Notes: generated by a model not told the origin, from the sequence alone. DNA of 64,000 nt from Mesobacillus jeotgali (GCF_031759225.1 NZ_CP134494.1:498001-562000), one strand, 5' to 3'. Positions 1-8,616 are shown, counted from the first letter of the stretch. Program-made: numbers and translations.

Positions 1-117
1 TGCAATACCGTGACGATAAACAAACAGGAATACATGGTAGACAAAATAAATATGGTTCACGATCCTGCAACCATCGTGTTGAAAGTCAATATTCAACCAC
101 TTAAAGTTTACAATTAA
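1..117 (+). CDS. C-terminal end of an unidentified protein (cut by window edge)
   Basis: Frame 1 is open from the first base to a TAA at 115-117, giving 38 residues that end in KVYN. The segment is mixed polar/hydrophobic with no recognisable motif. A hairpin with a U-run follows one base later, which fits the end of a real transcription unit. I cannot name the family; the start lies outside the window. A chance open frame of this length is possible. Confidence 0.5.
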   Translation, partial: CNTVTINKQEYMVDKINMVHDPATIVLKVNIQPLKVYN

Positions 118-147
118 GTATCCTTCCGGGATGCTTTTTATTTTTTT
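118..147 (+). terminator. Rho-independent terminator after the partial gene
   Basis: GTATCC pairs with GGATGC (one G-U) around a short loop, followed by a T-rich run. It starts directly after the stop codon of the partial frame. Confidence 0.6.
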
Positions 148-407
148 AGGATCTTTTCTGGTTTCTGACATGAAATGTTGGAGCGCGACAGTATTTACTT
201 TGGACATGTGCCCGAAAAGAGGAGGAGCCGGGGGTTTCGGTAACAAGTTGGAGGAACATATGCCCGGTGATATGCATCAGTAAGTTTATTGATTCATGAG
301 AGGCTATCCTATGTATCACCTCCTATCTAACTTGATTTCCAAGCAACGTTGATCCAGAAGGATAACTGGTTTACTTCAGAGGTGCAAACAAGTAAAACAC
401 AAGGCAT

Positions 408-449
408 ATTGCACGGATTTTCACATTGAAATTCACAGTGCAATTTTTC
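408..449 (+). terminator. Terminator-like hairpin
   Basis: ATTGCAC (408-414) pairs with GTGCAAT (438-444) across a 23-nt loop and is followed by a T-run. No gene immediately upstream explains it. Confidence 0.35.
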
Positions 450-645
450 TTGTTATATCAATGTTTATTATAATTTTATTTAAAAACCTCACATCAATTC
501 ACAGGTCATTTCTCATTGACGGAAATAATTATTGGAGGGTGTGTGATTTTGTGTTGATTAGGTAAGTGGATTGTACGGTATTATAAAGGTGTTTGGATAT
601 TTATGTTAAAATTAAAATAAGGTTATAGAAGACTTTGTGAAACAA

Positions 646-662
646 TGTACTTAAAGTAACGG
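646..662 (+). repeat. Dispersed repeat core, copy 1
   Basis: TGTACTTAAAGTAACGG occurs here and again, identically, at 8717-8733; a variant with the same start is at 4584-4600. All three are intergenic and near mobile elements: the group II intron starts 12 bases after this copy. Confidence 0.6.
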
Positions 663-674
663 AGCAGTTTAGTT

Positions 675-1586
675 GTGCGAAATGTTCCTAGTTAAAATGG
701 AGGATGGTAACATCACTCTGGTAAAGGCTAGGCAGTTCCTTTCGGAACTGAAGGATTATATCGAAGAATCAAATGAAGGGGTAACGCCCCGAAGGGTTCT
801 CTCTTAGTCGAGTAGCACTGGATTGAGTAAGAATGAAAGTGTTATAAGCTCGGTGAAAAGGCGTGAGAATTTACCGTAACAGGTTAAGCTGACGAAAGCC
901 TACCCGATGGGGTGGTGTAGATCATGATGCTTGAGTTGAATGAATATGGTGAGAATGCAAATAAACCTAAAAGAAAAGGTTAAGCTGGCGAACTTCTGAA
1001 TGTACGGGTCTAGACCTGCGATACATAGAAATGTGTATATCACCAAATTGTGAGGTTAGCTGTGGGTAAGTAAGAATAACTAATATGAAAATCCATGATA
1101 CGTTACAGGCGTATGAATGCTAACAGGCTTACAGGAAGCACCTAAGTTCATTCTATAATAGATATAATTCAACGTTGTAAGCTGATAACGTGGAGGGCTT
1201 ACTCCCGAAGAAGCGTTGGCAAGGAAAGCAGTAATGACATTAGTTACTGTATAACTTGTCTTTATGTCAGTGAAAGTGGTGGCACAGTACCAACGAAAGG
1301 CCTAATCAGCCTGGAGGGATAGCCACTAGACTAATGAAGAATCATTTAATCATGTAAGGCAAGTCTTTATCGGTTAATAAGGTTCTTGTGAGACTAATAG
1401 AGGTTTACCTCCTACGGGAGGCACCGACTTATTGAAACGGAAGAATTGAGACATGAAGGGGCTAAGGTTTCTGAGGTGTTGATGATTAAATTGAATTGGA
1501 TTAGTTGGAACGCCGTATGCGGTGAAAGTCGCACGTACGGTGTGAACAGGGGGAAAAGGGAGCGATAACTTCAAACCCTTACCTAT
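675..1586 (+). mobile_element. ORF-less group II intron
   Basis: The segment starts with GTGCG, the conserved 5' end of bacterial group II introns. It is dense in purine-rich stem-loops typical of domain I. It ends with a domain V-like hairpin (about 1508-1544: GCCGTATGCG, a GAAA loop, then CGCACGTACGGT with a two-base bulge) and a domain VI-like stem running to CTTACCTAT near 1586. No reverse transcriptase/maturase frame is present: domain IV carries no long ORF on either strand. At about 912 nt it is therefore an ORF-less ribozyme, which would need a maturase supplied in trans to splice or move efficiently. The exact 3' boundary is uncertain by a base or two. The flanking exons look intergenic, so splicing may not matter for any gene. 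Confidence 0.82.
1508..1580 (+). ncRNA. Group II intron domains V and VI
   Basis: Domain V is the catalytic hairpin with a GAAA-type tetraloop at about 1508-1544. Domain VI follows, a stem pairing AAAGGG with CCCTT; the branch-point adenosine is expected on its 3' side. Both appear intact, so the ribozyme core may still be functional. Confidence 0.7.
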
Positions 1587-1653
1587 CTGTATGAATAAGA
1601 AATCACAAAAGTAATGAGCATTTACTTTAAAATAAGATTAAACGGGGGTTTAT

Positions 1654-2118
1654 ATGAGAAAAGTTTATCTAGATAGAACAGAATTAATTGGAGCCATAAA
1701 TGTAAATATAGAAGATACTGAAGTTATACTAGCAGGGACAACAATTTTTCCTATGAGTGCTCATGATAAAAATGAAGAGTATCAAAAATTTGCTAGCGAT
1801 TATGATATTCAATTTATCTTTGACGATGATATTCCACATTTAGAGTTTTTTACGGTTCCACATGTAGATATTATGGCAAAAGATAGTAAAGGTGGATTTA
1901 TCGGAACTGTTTATCAACAGTGTGATTTGGAAAGTGACGCACCAATTTGTTATATCAATAGGGATTTAGAGTGTTTGATAATTTCTGAAAACGCAGAAGA
2001 TTTTCTGAGTAATATAGGAACATGGCAAGACAACTTGAAACCCTATGATAAAATTACCGTTTATCGTTCGAAAGCAGAAGCAGAAACTGAACTAGAATTT
2101 ATCGATTTGTCTGTCTGA
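1654..2118 (+). CDS. Hypothetical protein, possibly SUKH/immunity-like
   Basis: This 154-residue soluble acidic protein has no signal peptide or membrane segment. ATG 1654 follows the purine-rich AACGGGGG ribosome-binding site at 1643-1650. The middle contains KGGFIGTV followed by an acidic stretch and an APICYI strand, and the C-terminal half has an ISENAEDFL helix. This loosely resembles SMI1/KNR4 (SUKH) immunity-type proteins, in which a GG turn precedes beta strands and a terminal helix. That is a weak inference. It sits alone between a group II intron and an IS110-family element, a typical accessory position. The surrounding base composition is AT-rich. No partner toxin gene is visible nearby. 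Confidence 0.7.
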   Translation: MRKVYLDRTELIGAINVNIEDTEVILAGTTIFPMSAHDKNEEYQKFASDYDIQFIFDDDIPHLEFFTVPHVDIMAKDSKGGFIGTVYQQCDLESDAPICYINRDLECLIISENAEDFLSNIGTWQDNLKPYDKITVYRSKAEAETELEFIDLSV

Positions 2119-2155
2119 TAATCTCCATTATTATAAATTCATATTGAACTAACAG

Positions 2156-2189
2156 GTGCGTTGATCCAGGAAGGATTAAGCACTTTTTT
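2156..2189 (+). terminator. Hairpin repeat (GTTGATCC family) acting as terminator
   Basis: GTGCGTTGATCC pairs with GGATTAAGCAC (with G-U pairs) around a 5-nt loop, followed by six T. It lies just after the 154-residue gene. The same sequence family occurs at 43686-43740 and 63745-63776. Confidence 0.7.
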
Positions 2190-2338
2190 GTTGAATTCCT
2201 TATTGAACTATAGGAGCAGCATTCCTGTAATGAAGGAAAATGGTGTTTGAACAAAAAAATAACCTCTTGGTAGAATGAGAGAGTCCTGACGCTGGCCAGC
2301 AAAAAGGACAGATATCTCAAATACCAGGAGGCTTTAAA

Positions 2339-3634
2339 ATGAATTATAACCAGAATAAGAAGATTGCTCAAATAACTTCTCAGACTCTTATTATAGGAGT
2401 CGATATTGCCAAATTCAAGCATGTGGCACGGGCTCAAGATTTTAGGGGAATAGAGTTTGGATCTCCATGTCAATTTGAAAATACTAAAGAAGGAATTGAG
2501 CATTTTCTTAAATGGATTTCGGAAATTAAAAAAGAACAGCGTATGGAAAAAGTGATGGTTGGCATGGAGCCGACAGGCCATTATTGGTTTAACTTGGCCC
2601 ATATTTTAAAAGATAACGGGATTAAATTTGTCGCTGTAAACCCCTTGCACGTCAAGAAAAGCAAGGAGTTGGATGATAACTCACCTACGAAGAATGATGT
2701 GAAAGATGCCAAGGTCATAGCTCAGCTGGTCAAGGACGGAAGATACGCAGAACCTACGATACCGCAAGGTGTTTATGCAGAACTCCGGGTGGCAAAGAAA
2801 ATTCGCGATCTTTTAACTGAAGACCTACAAACGGTCCAAGGACAGGTACACAACTGGATTGACCGGTATTTTCCGGAATTCCTCAAGGTATTTAAGAAAT
2901 GGGAAGGTAAGGCTGCTTTACAATTCTTAAAGCTCTATGCCTTGCCACATGAAATAGCTGTATTCACCGAAGAAGAACTACTCGTTCATTTGAGAAAATC
3001 CGTATCACGGAGTGTTGGATTAAACAAGATTCGCGAGTTAAAACAGGCAGCCAGTAAGTCCATCGGACTTCGACAAGGTGCTGAAATGGCCAGGCTTGAG
3101 CTAAAAACCATTCTGGCTAAGTATGAATTAATCCAGTTACAATTCGGAGAATTGGATGCAAGACTTGACGGTCTGCTTAATGATATTCCAGGTGTACAAC
3201 AAATGTTAGCGATAAAAGGTGTGGGCAGGGATACAATTGCCGGCTTCTTCGCTGAAGTAGGAGATTTAGGCGAATATAATCATCCCAGGCAAATTATCAA
3301 GCTGGCCGGTTTAAGCTTGAAAGAAAATACATCGGGTAAGCACAAAGGAAAAACGACCATTACAAAAAGGGGCCGTAAGAAGCTAAGGGCCCTGTTATTC
3401 AGGGTTTGTATGATTCTTGTCGCCAAAAATACGGCATTTAAGGCGTTACATGCGTACTATACTCAACGTCCGGATAATCCATTAAAGAAGATGCAGTCCC
3501 TGATCGCTTTGTGTAATAAACTAATCCGGATCCTCTTTAGTATTGGTAAAAAGCAATTTGAGTTTAATGAAGAAAAGATGTTAAAGGACATCCCTCATTT
3601 GGCACTAGCCCAGAAGACGGAAATGGCAGCGTAA
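2339..3634 (+). CDS. IS110-family (IS1111 group) RNA-guided transposase/recombinase
   Basis: The 431-residue recombinase has the IS110 architecture. The N-terminal RuvC-like DEDD domain shows IIGVDIAK (D22), GMEPTGHYW (E77) and NDVKDAK (D120, D123). A long coiled-coil middle follows. The C-terminal Transposase_20 domain has DIPGVQQMLAIKGVGR and the serine-bearing LAGLSLKENTSG around residues 322-333. These elements join DNA through the DEDD site and a serine nucleophile, guided by an element-encoded RNA. ATG 2339 follows CCAGGAGG with good spacing. The frame is full length and all key residues are present, so the enzyme looks intact. Closely similar copies are common in Bacillaceae (from memory). 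Confidence 0.93.
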   Translation: MNYNQNKKIAQITSQTLIIGVDIAKFKHVARAQDFRGIEFGSPCQFENTKEGIEHFLKWISEIKKEQRMEKVMVGMEPTGHYWFNLAHILKDNGIKFVAVNPLHVKKSKELDDNSPTKNDVKDAKVIAQLVKDGRYAEPTIPQGVYAELRVAKKIRDLLTEDLQTVQGQVHNWIDRYFPEFLKVFKKWEGKAALQFLKLYALPHEIAVFTEEELLVHLRKSVSRSVGLNKIRELKQAASKSIGLRQGAEMARLELKTILAKYELIQLQFGELDARLDGLLNDIPGVQQMLAIKGVGRDTIAGFFAEVGDLGEYNHPRQIIKLAGLSLKENTSGKHKGKTTITKRGRKKLRALLFRVCMILVAKNTAFKALHAYYTQRPDNPLKKMQSLIALCNKLIRILFSIGKKQFEFNEEKMLKDIPHLALAQKTEMAA

Positions 3635-3689
3635 CTCTGTTTTAGTTTAGATGAATAGTAGTTCTGGTTTTATAGATTTTGGAGACATT

Positions 3690-3878
3690 TGAAGCACGGA
3701 TTAGTCGGCAAAGCAACTAAATTACGGGCTAAGACCCTGTGGGGCAGCATGGCTGACATCCACCTCATGGAAAGGTTGGACGAAGGAATTTGAGAGCGAA
3801 GACTCTGTGAGGCATGGGAGGGTTGACCTCCATGAGTAAATGTGGACATCCACCAGTGCGGTTATATTTTTACTCATC
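3690..3878 (+). ncRNA. Candidate IS1111 bridge (seek) RNA
   Basis: The region between the transposase stop and the right inverted repeat has no ORF but strong local structure. There is a GGGCTAAGACCC stem, a CATGG-AGG/CCTCCATG hairpin around 3806-3832, and GTGGACATCCAC around 3842-3853. Position downstream of the gene fits the IS1111 subgroup, whose guide RNA is encoded in the right end. The exact RNA ends and the guide loops cannot be set from sequence alone. Confidence 0.6.
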
Positions 3879-3893
3879 CACCATTTTCTGTAA

Positions 3894-4102
3894 GGAACTG
3901 GTTAGTGGGTTGTAGCTCTTTTTTCTTACTCTGTCCAAAAAAATCCTTTCAAGTGAAGATCCTCCATTTATAAAGCCAGTTACCGGAAGGTAAACGACTA
4001 TGAAATTCTAAGAAAACATGAGTAAATCGGCGTTTTGGCTTCATTTATTGAGGGAGTTTAGTTAAAGAAGAATAAAATATAGAGGAATAGGGGATTGGTA
4101 GG
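3894..4102. other. Gene-free stretch between the IS1111 element and the DUF5412-like gene
   Basis: No coding frame is visible. It contains part of the presumed pre-insertion hairpin repeat (GGAACTGG onwards) with a T-run near 3918-3924. The last 40 bases are AT-rich and probably hold the promoter of the next gene. Confidence 0.4.
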
Positions 4103-4555
4103 TTGCGGAGCATTAGACTAAGATATAAAATACTATTTCTTGTCTTATTTACTTTGACTTGTCTGTTCATATATATAAAATTTGCCTATACATTTGAATT
4201 TAATAATGGTGAATTTTTTGTAGGTCCTGAGGAATCACCTAATGGAAAATATACAGCTAACTCATATTATAAAACCTATGGTGGAGCTGCGGGTGGTGTA
4301 AATGTTTGGGTAGAAGTTACTGAAGGTAAGGGCAATAAGGTTCGTACTATATACTACGCTCCAGGGAAAAGTAATTTTTCAATAAACTGGGTAGACGAAG
4401 AAACACTAAACATTACTAATGAGGCTCCAGGATTTCCAAACGAAAGCCGAAGCATCGAATTAACCATAGGAAAAGAAATTTATGATGAGTCGGGTGCAGC
4501 CTGTGCTAGTTGGGTTATGATAGATGACTATGAAACTTGTTATGAAAGGGATTAA
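4103..4555 (+). CDS. DUF5412-like membrane-anchored protein
   Basis: The 150-residue protein has an N-terminal membrane anchor (about residues 8-29, hydrophobic FLVLFTLTCLFIYI). An extracytoplasmic domain follows, beginning FEFNNGEFFVGPEESPNGKY and rich in beta strands. The pattern of an acidic strand, SPNGKYTA and a later INWVDEETLNI strand recalls DUF5412 proteins of Bacillus (from memory). Function is unknown. The start is TTG 4103 behind a GGGGATTGGTAGG stretch; no better ATG exists nearby. Two cysteines near the C-terminus (in ACASW and ETCYE) could form an extracytoplasmic disulfide. Confidence 0.65.
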   Translation: MRSIRLRYKILFLVLFTLTCLFIYIKFAYTFEFNNGEFFVGPEESPNGKYTANSYYKTYGGAAGGVNVWVEVTEGKGNKVRTIYYAPGKSNFSINWVDEETLNITNEAPGFPNESRSIELTIGKEIYDESGAACASWVMIDDYETCYERD

Positions 4556-4583
4556 ATTCCCTAATAGCTAAAATGTGAAGAAA

Positions 4584-4600
4584 TGTACTTAAACATAAGG
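4584..4600 (+). repeat. Dispersed repeat core, variant copy
   Basis: TGTACTTAAACATAAGG matches the start of the core at 646 and 8717. It is followed by GGTGCT, which can pair with AGCACC near 4640, leaving a terminator-like TCTTGTTTTG tail. Confidence 0.4.
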
Positions 4601-4700
4601 GTGCTATCCTGAAGAAAGAGTATACTCACCAAGCACCTCTTGTTTTGCCACATACATTCATCGCACGTCGAAGCGGTCGCTTAAATAGAATAAATAACAG

Positions 4701-4768
4701 ATGCCTGTACACCTAGGTATTGTCCGAAAGTGTAGACAAGACCGGGCAGCAACAGGCATTTTTTATTT
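4701..4768 (+). terminator. Terminator-like hairpin upstream of an ECF promoter
   Basis: ATGCCTGT (4701-4708) pairs with ACAGGCAT (4752-4759), followed by TTTTTTATTTT. The 43-nt loop is large, so it could also be the end of a small RNA. It isolates the sigma operon from upstream transcription. Confidence 0.4.
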
Positions 4769-4771
4769 TCT

Positions 4772-4798
4772 TGCAACGTTTTTGCCGGCTCAATCGAC
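4772..4798 (+). promoter_or_regulatory. Putative autoregulated ECF promoter
   Basis: TGCAAC and CGAC are separated by 17 bases, close to the ECF-type TGAAAC/CGTC arrangement of Bacillus sigma W/X/M/V promoters. It ends 28 bases before the ATG of the ECF sigma gene, as expected for autoregulation. Confidence 0.5.
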
Positions 4799-4826
4799 TT
4801 TAAGGCATAAAAAAGGAGTTGAGGGG

Positions 4827-5360
4827 ATGGATACAGTCTTTTTGGTCAGAAAAGCGCAAGAAGGAAGCGATGAAGCCTTTGAAGAATTGATTTCTGGTGT
4901 ACGCGGCAAATTGTATCGGACTGCATATTCCTACGTCAGAAATGAACATGATGCTCTAGATATTTACCAGGAAGCTATTTATAAGGCTTATACATCTTTA
5001 AAGTCTTTAAAAAATCCACAGAGCTTTGAAAGTTGGATAATAAAAATCCTGGTCTTTAAGGCAATTGATTTTATCCGTAAAGAATCACGACATTTTCCAG
5101 CCGATAACATTGATTCTTTTGGGCAAGCCTTTCTTAGCGGAAATAGTGATCATTCTGACCAATCCATGGATTTATTTAAGGCATTTGAATATTTGGATCC
5201 ACACTATAAGACCATTATTTTATTGAGGTATTATCATGACCTTTCTGTAAAGCAAATTGCCAGTATGCTGGATTGCCCGGAAGGTAGTGTGAAGTCTTGT
5301 TTGCATAGAGCAAAGAAAGAATTGAGACCAATATTAAAGGAGGGGTACTTTTATGAGTAA
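4827..5360 (+). CDS. ECF RNA polymerase sigma factor
   Basis: This 178-residue protein has sigma-70 region 2 (EHDALDIYQEAIYKAY, with a tryptophan in SFESWIIKI) and region 4 (YYHDLSVKQIASMLDCPEGSVKSCLHRAKKEL). It lacks regions 1 and 3, as ECF factors do. I chose ATG 4827 because AAAGGAG lies at 4812-4818; a longer frame from 4701 runs through the promoter. The downstream gene overlaps it by 8 bp and encodes a DUF4179 membrane protein, the usual partner anti-sigma. The pair resembles SigV-like extracytoplasmic stress systems, but the signal is not deducible. Confidence 0.93.
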   Translation: MDTVFLVRKAQEGSDEAFEELISGVRGKLYRTAYSYVRNEHDALDIYQEAIYKAYTSLKSLKNPQSFESWIIKILVFKAIDFIRKESRHFPADNIDSFGQAFLSGNSDHSDQSMDLFKAFEYLDPHYKTIILLRYYHDLSVKQIASMLDCPEGSVKSCLHRAKKELRPILKEGYFYE

Positions 5361-6378
5361 AGATAAATTCATGCAGGACATTAATAAAATTCGTATTCCT
5401 GAAGAAGCTTTACTTAAAAGGGAGAAAGCTGCAATTTTACAAGCGAAAAAGCAAAAAAGGAGTTGGGTTAGTAGGAAAATGTCAATCGCTTTAGTTAGTG
5501 GGTTATTTGTTTCTGTTATTGGGTTGGGCCTAGTATCCCCTGGTTTCGCTGAGACATTATCAAAAATCCCTGTAATTGGCCCTATTTATGCTCAATTTAA
5601 TGACATAGCGTCAGAAAAAATAAAGAATGAAAAGCTTGCTTCACCAATTGATAAATCTGATTCTCATGCAGGAATTTCAATGACTGTAAAAGAAGCTGTA
5701 TACGATGGAAGTAGAGTAATTGTAACTGTAGAGTATGAAGCGGTTGATTCTATTAATAAGGATGAAAGAAGTACTGGCTTCAGCTATATTACTATTAATG
5801 GGAAAGAACCTGAAGTCTTGGTTGGATCAATTAAACAAAAGGCTATTGATTCACAAAAGATAATACAGTATTTCGAACTTACTCTGGAAAAACAAGATGT
5901 GTTAGGTGAAAAAATTGATATCGCCATACACGGTGAAGATTTATTTGGGGAAAAGGGTTTATGGTCGGTATCTTTCCCTCTTGAAAAATTAGAGATAGAA
6001 ACCTACAATTTCCAAGGGGATATAACAGCGCAGACTCTCGATAAGATTTATACCTTCAAGGTCGACAATGTTTCTTTTTCCCAGCTTGGAACTAGAATTG
6101 ATCTCAGTATCGATTATCCGAAGAATAAGGAATTAAATGATTCCTGGAAAGCATTTGATTATTCTGTAATAGATGATCAAGGTAATATTTTTGAAGGAGC
6201 AGACCTACAGGTGGGAAGCGCAGGGACGAATGGTCGTCATGTAGTTTTAAATCTTCCACCCAAGGATACTATTCCTGAATCACTCACAATCCGGCCTATT
6301 AGTAATAGTAGCAAAAAGACGATAGGTGAGGGTGGGGAGGAGTTGGAGTTGAGAATAAATTTTGATAAAGCGAGATAG
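5353..6378 (+). CDS. DUF4179-type membrane anti-sigma factor
   Basis: The 341-residue protein has a basic cytoplasmic N-terminus (about 1-42) that would bind the sigma factor. One membrane segment follows (about 43-62, MSIALVSGLFVSVIGLGLVS). A conserved juxtamembrane SPGFAETLSKIPVIGPIY motif is typical of DUF4179, and then comes a large extracytoplasmic beta-rich domain. It overlaps the sigma gene by 8 bp, which indicates translational coupling. Release of sigma by regulated proteolysis is known for the family and inferred here. No zinc-finger motif is present, so this is a non-ZAS anti-sigma. Confidence 0.85.
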   Translation: MSKDKFMQDINKIRIPEEALLKREKAAILQAKKQKRSWVSRKMSIALVSGLFVSVIGLGLVSPGFAETLSKIPVIGPIYAQFNDIASEKIKNEKLASPIDKSDSHAGISMTVKEAVYDGSRVIVTVEYEAVDSINKDERSTGFSYITINGKEPEVLVGSIKQKAIDSQKIIQYFELTLEKQDVLGEKIDIAIHGEDLFGEKGLWSVSFPLEKLEIETYNFQGDITAQTLDKIYTFKVDNVSFSQLGTRIDLSIDYPKNKELNDSWKAFDYSVIDDQGNIFEGADLQVGSAGTNGRHVVLNLPPKDTIPESLTIRPISNSSKKTIGEGGEELELRINFDKAR

Positions 6379-7024
6379 TAAAAAGAATTATTACAAACAC
6401 ATCAGCATCACATGTATTCCCGCATAACTTAATCCACGTAAAGTGGTAGGTGTTAACAGAAAAAAATGAAGGTATGTATGTGTTCGAGGATCCATAAAAG
6501 ATTCTCGGACAGTCTTCATTGGTTTATTTTATGAACAAAGAAACTAATTAGCCTGGTTTCACTTCGCTGAACCCTTTGGTTTCTTCCTCAGATATCATTA
6601 ATTCAGTTCTAATTGCAATTAATCCCAAGGACACAGTTTTTTGCAGGGGCTATTACAGAATAAAACAGTATTAAGAGGTATTTTAAATGCGTTTGAACTA
6701 AAGTTAGAGCAAATAAAAAAGCCTTAACCTGTTATAAAAGTTTAGGGTGCGTGAGTTGAAGATCATGGCTGTCGTTTCGACAGCTTTTTCTTATTGTGCT
6801 CAAGGACCAGGATAGTTTATTTAAGTGTTGTTGGGTATTCGGAAATTCATCTTAAATTATAGAAAATTAGTGGCATTGTTCCAACTTGGGATAAGTGCTT
6901 TTTTATTTTGTAAAATTACTTAAAGATGGTGAAATGAAAGTTGATTTTATTTGAATTTAATTGTTTAAAGCGTGACCGATTCATTTTAATCTGCGTCTAA
7001 GTGTAGAGAAAAGGGGGAGCAGTT
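6379..7024. other. Intergenic region between two ECF operons
   Basis: About 650 bp without a credible gene. It carries one clear terminator (6766-6791). A short reverse-strand open stretch of about 33 codons ends at 6548 and may be debris of a decayed gene. The last 60 bases are AT-rich and should contain the promoter of the second ECF operon, but I see no unambiguous -35/-10 pair. Confidence 0.5.
6766..6791 (+). terminator. Rho-independent terminator
   Basis: GGCTGTCG-TTT-CGACAGC with a T-run. A compact, strong hairpin; probably ends read-through from the first ECF operon. Confidence 0.6.
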
Positions 7025-7543
7025 TTGAAACAAGAGGAATTAACTAAATGGTTTGATGAATATGGTGAATCGGTTCTAACCTACATAATTTTAATGGTAC
7101 GGGACTATCAACAAGCAGAGGATTTAACACAGGAAACTTTTTTAAAAGCGTATAGACATCAACAGCAATTTGAACAGAAATCATCTGTGAAAACATGGTT
7201 ATTTTCAATTGCACATAATGTGACAAAGGACTATTTTCGAAAAAAACACCCGTTACAATATTATTTGGGTTTAACAATGGAAGAGAAAGACTACAAGCAA
7301 ATACCTGAACAAATCATAGCAATGAAATTTCAAAACGAACAATTATATAGAGCCATTCAACAATTAAAACCTTCTTACAGGCAAGTCATCATTTTGCGAA
7401 AGTTAAAAGAATTCTCAACTAAAGAAACAGCCCTCGTTTTAAACTGGTCAGAAAGTAAAGTGAAAATGAATTTAAAAAGAGCGTTAGTTGAACTGAAGAA
7501 TGAATTAATTAGAGGGGGGACCACTGATGAAATACTTAGATGA
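7025..7543 (+). CDS. ECF RNA polymerase sigma factor
   Basis: This 172-residue ECF sigma has region 2 (DYQQAEDLTQETFLKAY, KTWLFSIAHNVTKDYFRKK) and region 4 (LRKLKEFSTKETALVLNWSESKVKMNLKRAL). The start is TTG 7025 behind AAGGGGGAGC at 7011-7020. The next gene begins 17 bp before its stop and encodes a DUF4030 protein, its probable anti-sigma. The DLTQETF box is canonical for ECF region 2.2. The sequence is clearly different from the first ECF factor in this window, so they are not recent duplicates. Confidence 0.93.
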   Translation: MKQEELTKWFDEYGESVLTYIILMVRDYQQAEDLTQETFLKAYRHQQQFEQKSSVKTWLFSIAHNVTKDYFRKKHPLQYYLGLTMEEKDYKQIPEQIIAMKFQNEQLYRAIQQLKPSYRQVIILRKLKEFSTKETALVLNWSESKVKMNLKRALVELKNELIRGGTTDEILR

Positions 7544-8573
7544 ACAATTTAGGGAATTAGAAGAACAATTAAAGATAACAGACCAATCTAAAAACCAACT
7601 TAGAAGTAAGATCTTGCAGAGTACACATAAAAATAAAAAGCCTAATTTAAAACATTACGGTTGGATTGCTGTAGCGTGTATGCTGCTTATTATCACTTCG
7701 CCATTCTACTCACCGACAATGGCAAGTATTGCAGTGAAAATTTTACCAATTTCTATCACTCCTAATCTTTCAGATGATCAGCATAACCCCGATTTAACAT
7801 CGCAACTCTTTGAATTAGTCGAAAAGGAAGGGTACACTGTTAATTCTGTAGGGACAACACCATCTCCCTATACAATTGAGATTTCTCTCATTTTGAAGGA
7901 TTCTACATTAATACAAGCAACAAATGATCTGAAACCTAAGATAACGAATTATCTATCTGAAAATGGCTATGACCAATATGAATTAAAGGTTTCAGAGGCA
8001 ACTGAAGCATTTTCTGATGGTCAAGGGGATAAAAAAGAGAGTCTTTATAACAAGGTACGTGAGATTGTGAAGGATGTATTTGAATCATATGGATACGCTG
8101 AAGAAGCAGATTATGAGTTAGCAGGTCTTAAAAAAACATGGTTTTCTAACATTGTTACAATTGATATGCCTGACCATATTAAAGAGTCAGATGAAATTAT
8201 TGCAAATATCGAAAAAGAAATTGAATCACAAAATTTAGATATAAAAGATATTGAAGTTAGTACGTTTAACCTTGAACACAGTATGCAAAATGGTCGTTGG
8301 GGATATATTGCATCTGATATATATGATGCTATGGCAGGAAAATCGACTTATCAATTGACAGGAGTATCTTATAAAGTGAAAAAAAGGCATTCCTATGTTT
8401 CAATTAAAACGGATTTGGATAAACCACCTTCTGAAGAAATAATTCAAGAAATCGAATTGGCTATACAAGAATATTTAGCTTTACCAGAAACGAAAGAGCA
8501 AATTCAAAATGACAATTATACGATTCAACTCTTATTAAAGAATCAAAAAGCATTTGTTAAAATAACAAACTAA
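7527..8573 (+). CDS. DUF4030 protein, putative membrane anti-sigma factor
   Basis: The 348-residue protein has a charged cytoplasmic N-terminus (about 1-45) and one membrane segment (about 48-65, WIAVACMLLIITSPF). The long extracytoplasmic part contains two similar acidic alpha/beta repeats (around residues 90-150 and 230-345), as in DUF4030 proteins of the Bacillus cereus group. It overlaps the sigma gene by 17 bp. The gene arrangement, not a known motif, is the main argument for an anti-sigma role. Confidence 0.8.
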   Translation: MKYLDEQFRELEEQLKITDQSKNQLRSKILQSTHKNKKPNLKHYGWIAVACMLLIITSPFYSPTMASIAVKILPISITPNLSDDQHNPDLTSQLFELVEKEGYTVNSVGTTPSPYTIEISLILKDSTLIQATNDLKPKITNYLSENGYDQYELKVSEATEAFSDGQGDKKESLYNKVREIVKDVFESYGYAEEADYELAGLKKTWFSNIVTIDMPDHIKESDEIIANIEKEIESQNLDIKDIEVSTFNLEHSMQNGRWGYIASDIYDAMAGKSTYQLTGVSYKVKKRHSYVSIKTDLDKPPSEEIIQEIELAIQEYLALPETKEQIQNDNYTIQLLLKNQKAFVKITN

Positions 8574-8579
8574 ATATAA

Positions 8580-8616
8580 GCCAAACACTTTACTTACAGG
8601 GGGTGTTTGGCATTTT
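8580..8616 (+). terminator. Terminator of the second ECF operon
   Basis: GCCAAACAC (8580-8588) pairs with GTGTTTGGC (8603-8611), followed by ATTTT; begins six bases after the stop codon. Confidence 0.8.

Larger units (their letters stand above)
148..674. other. Gene-free stretch upstream of the intron
   Basis: No frame with a ribosome-binding site and plausible coding content is visible. The stretch contains one terminator-like hairpin (408-449) and a dispersed repeat core (646-662). An AACGTTGATCC motif near 344-354 resembles half of the dispersed hairpin family seen at 2156, 43686 and 63745. Confidence 0.5.
2225..3893 (+). mobile_element. IS1111-type IS110-family insertion sequence
   Basis: The element contains one transposase gene (2339-3634). 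Subterminal inverted repeats GAAAATGGTG (2236-2245) and CACCATTTTC (3879-3888) bound it, a hallmark of the IS1111 subgroup. A short direct repeat CTGTAA lies at both edges (2225-2230 and 3888-3893) and is the likely core at which it recombined. The 3' non-coding end is long (about 245 nt) and highly structured, where IS1111 elements encode their guide (bridge/seek) RNA. Joining the flanks gives TTCC-TGTAA-GGAA, so it appears to have inserted in the loop of a small hairpin. Confidence 0.8.

Noticed and set aside
6548..6646. Reverse-strand open stretch of about 33 codons in the gap between ECF operons
   Set aside because: It is bounded by stop codons and has no start with a ribosome-binding site; it may be gene debris but cannot be assigned.
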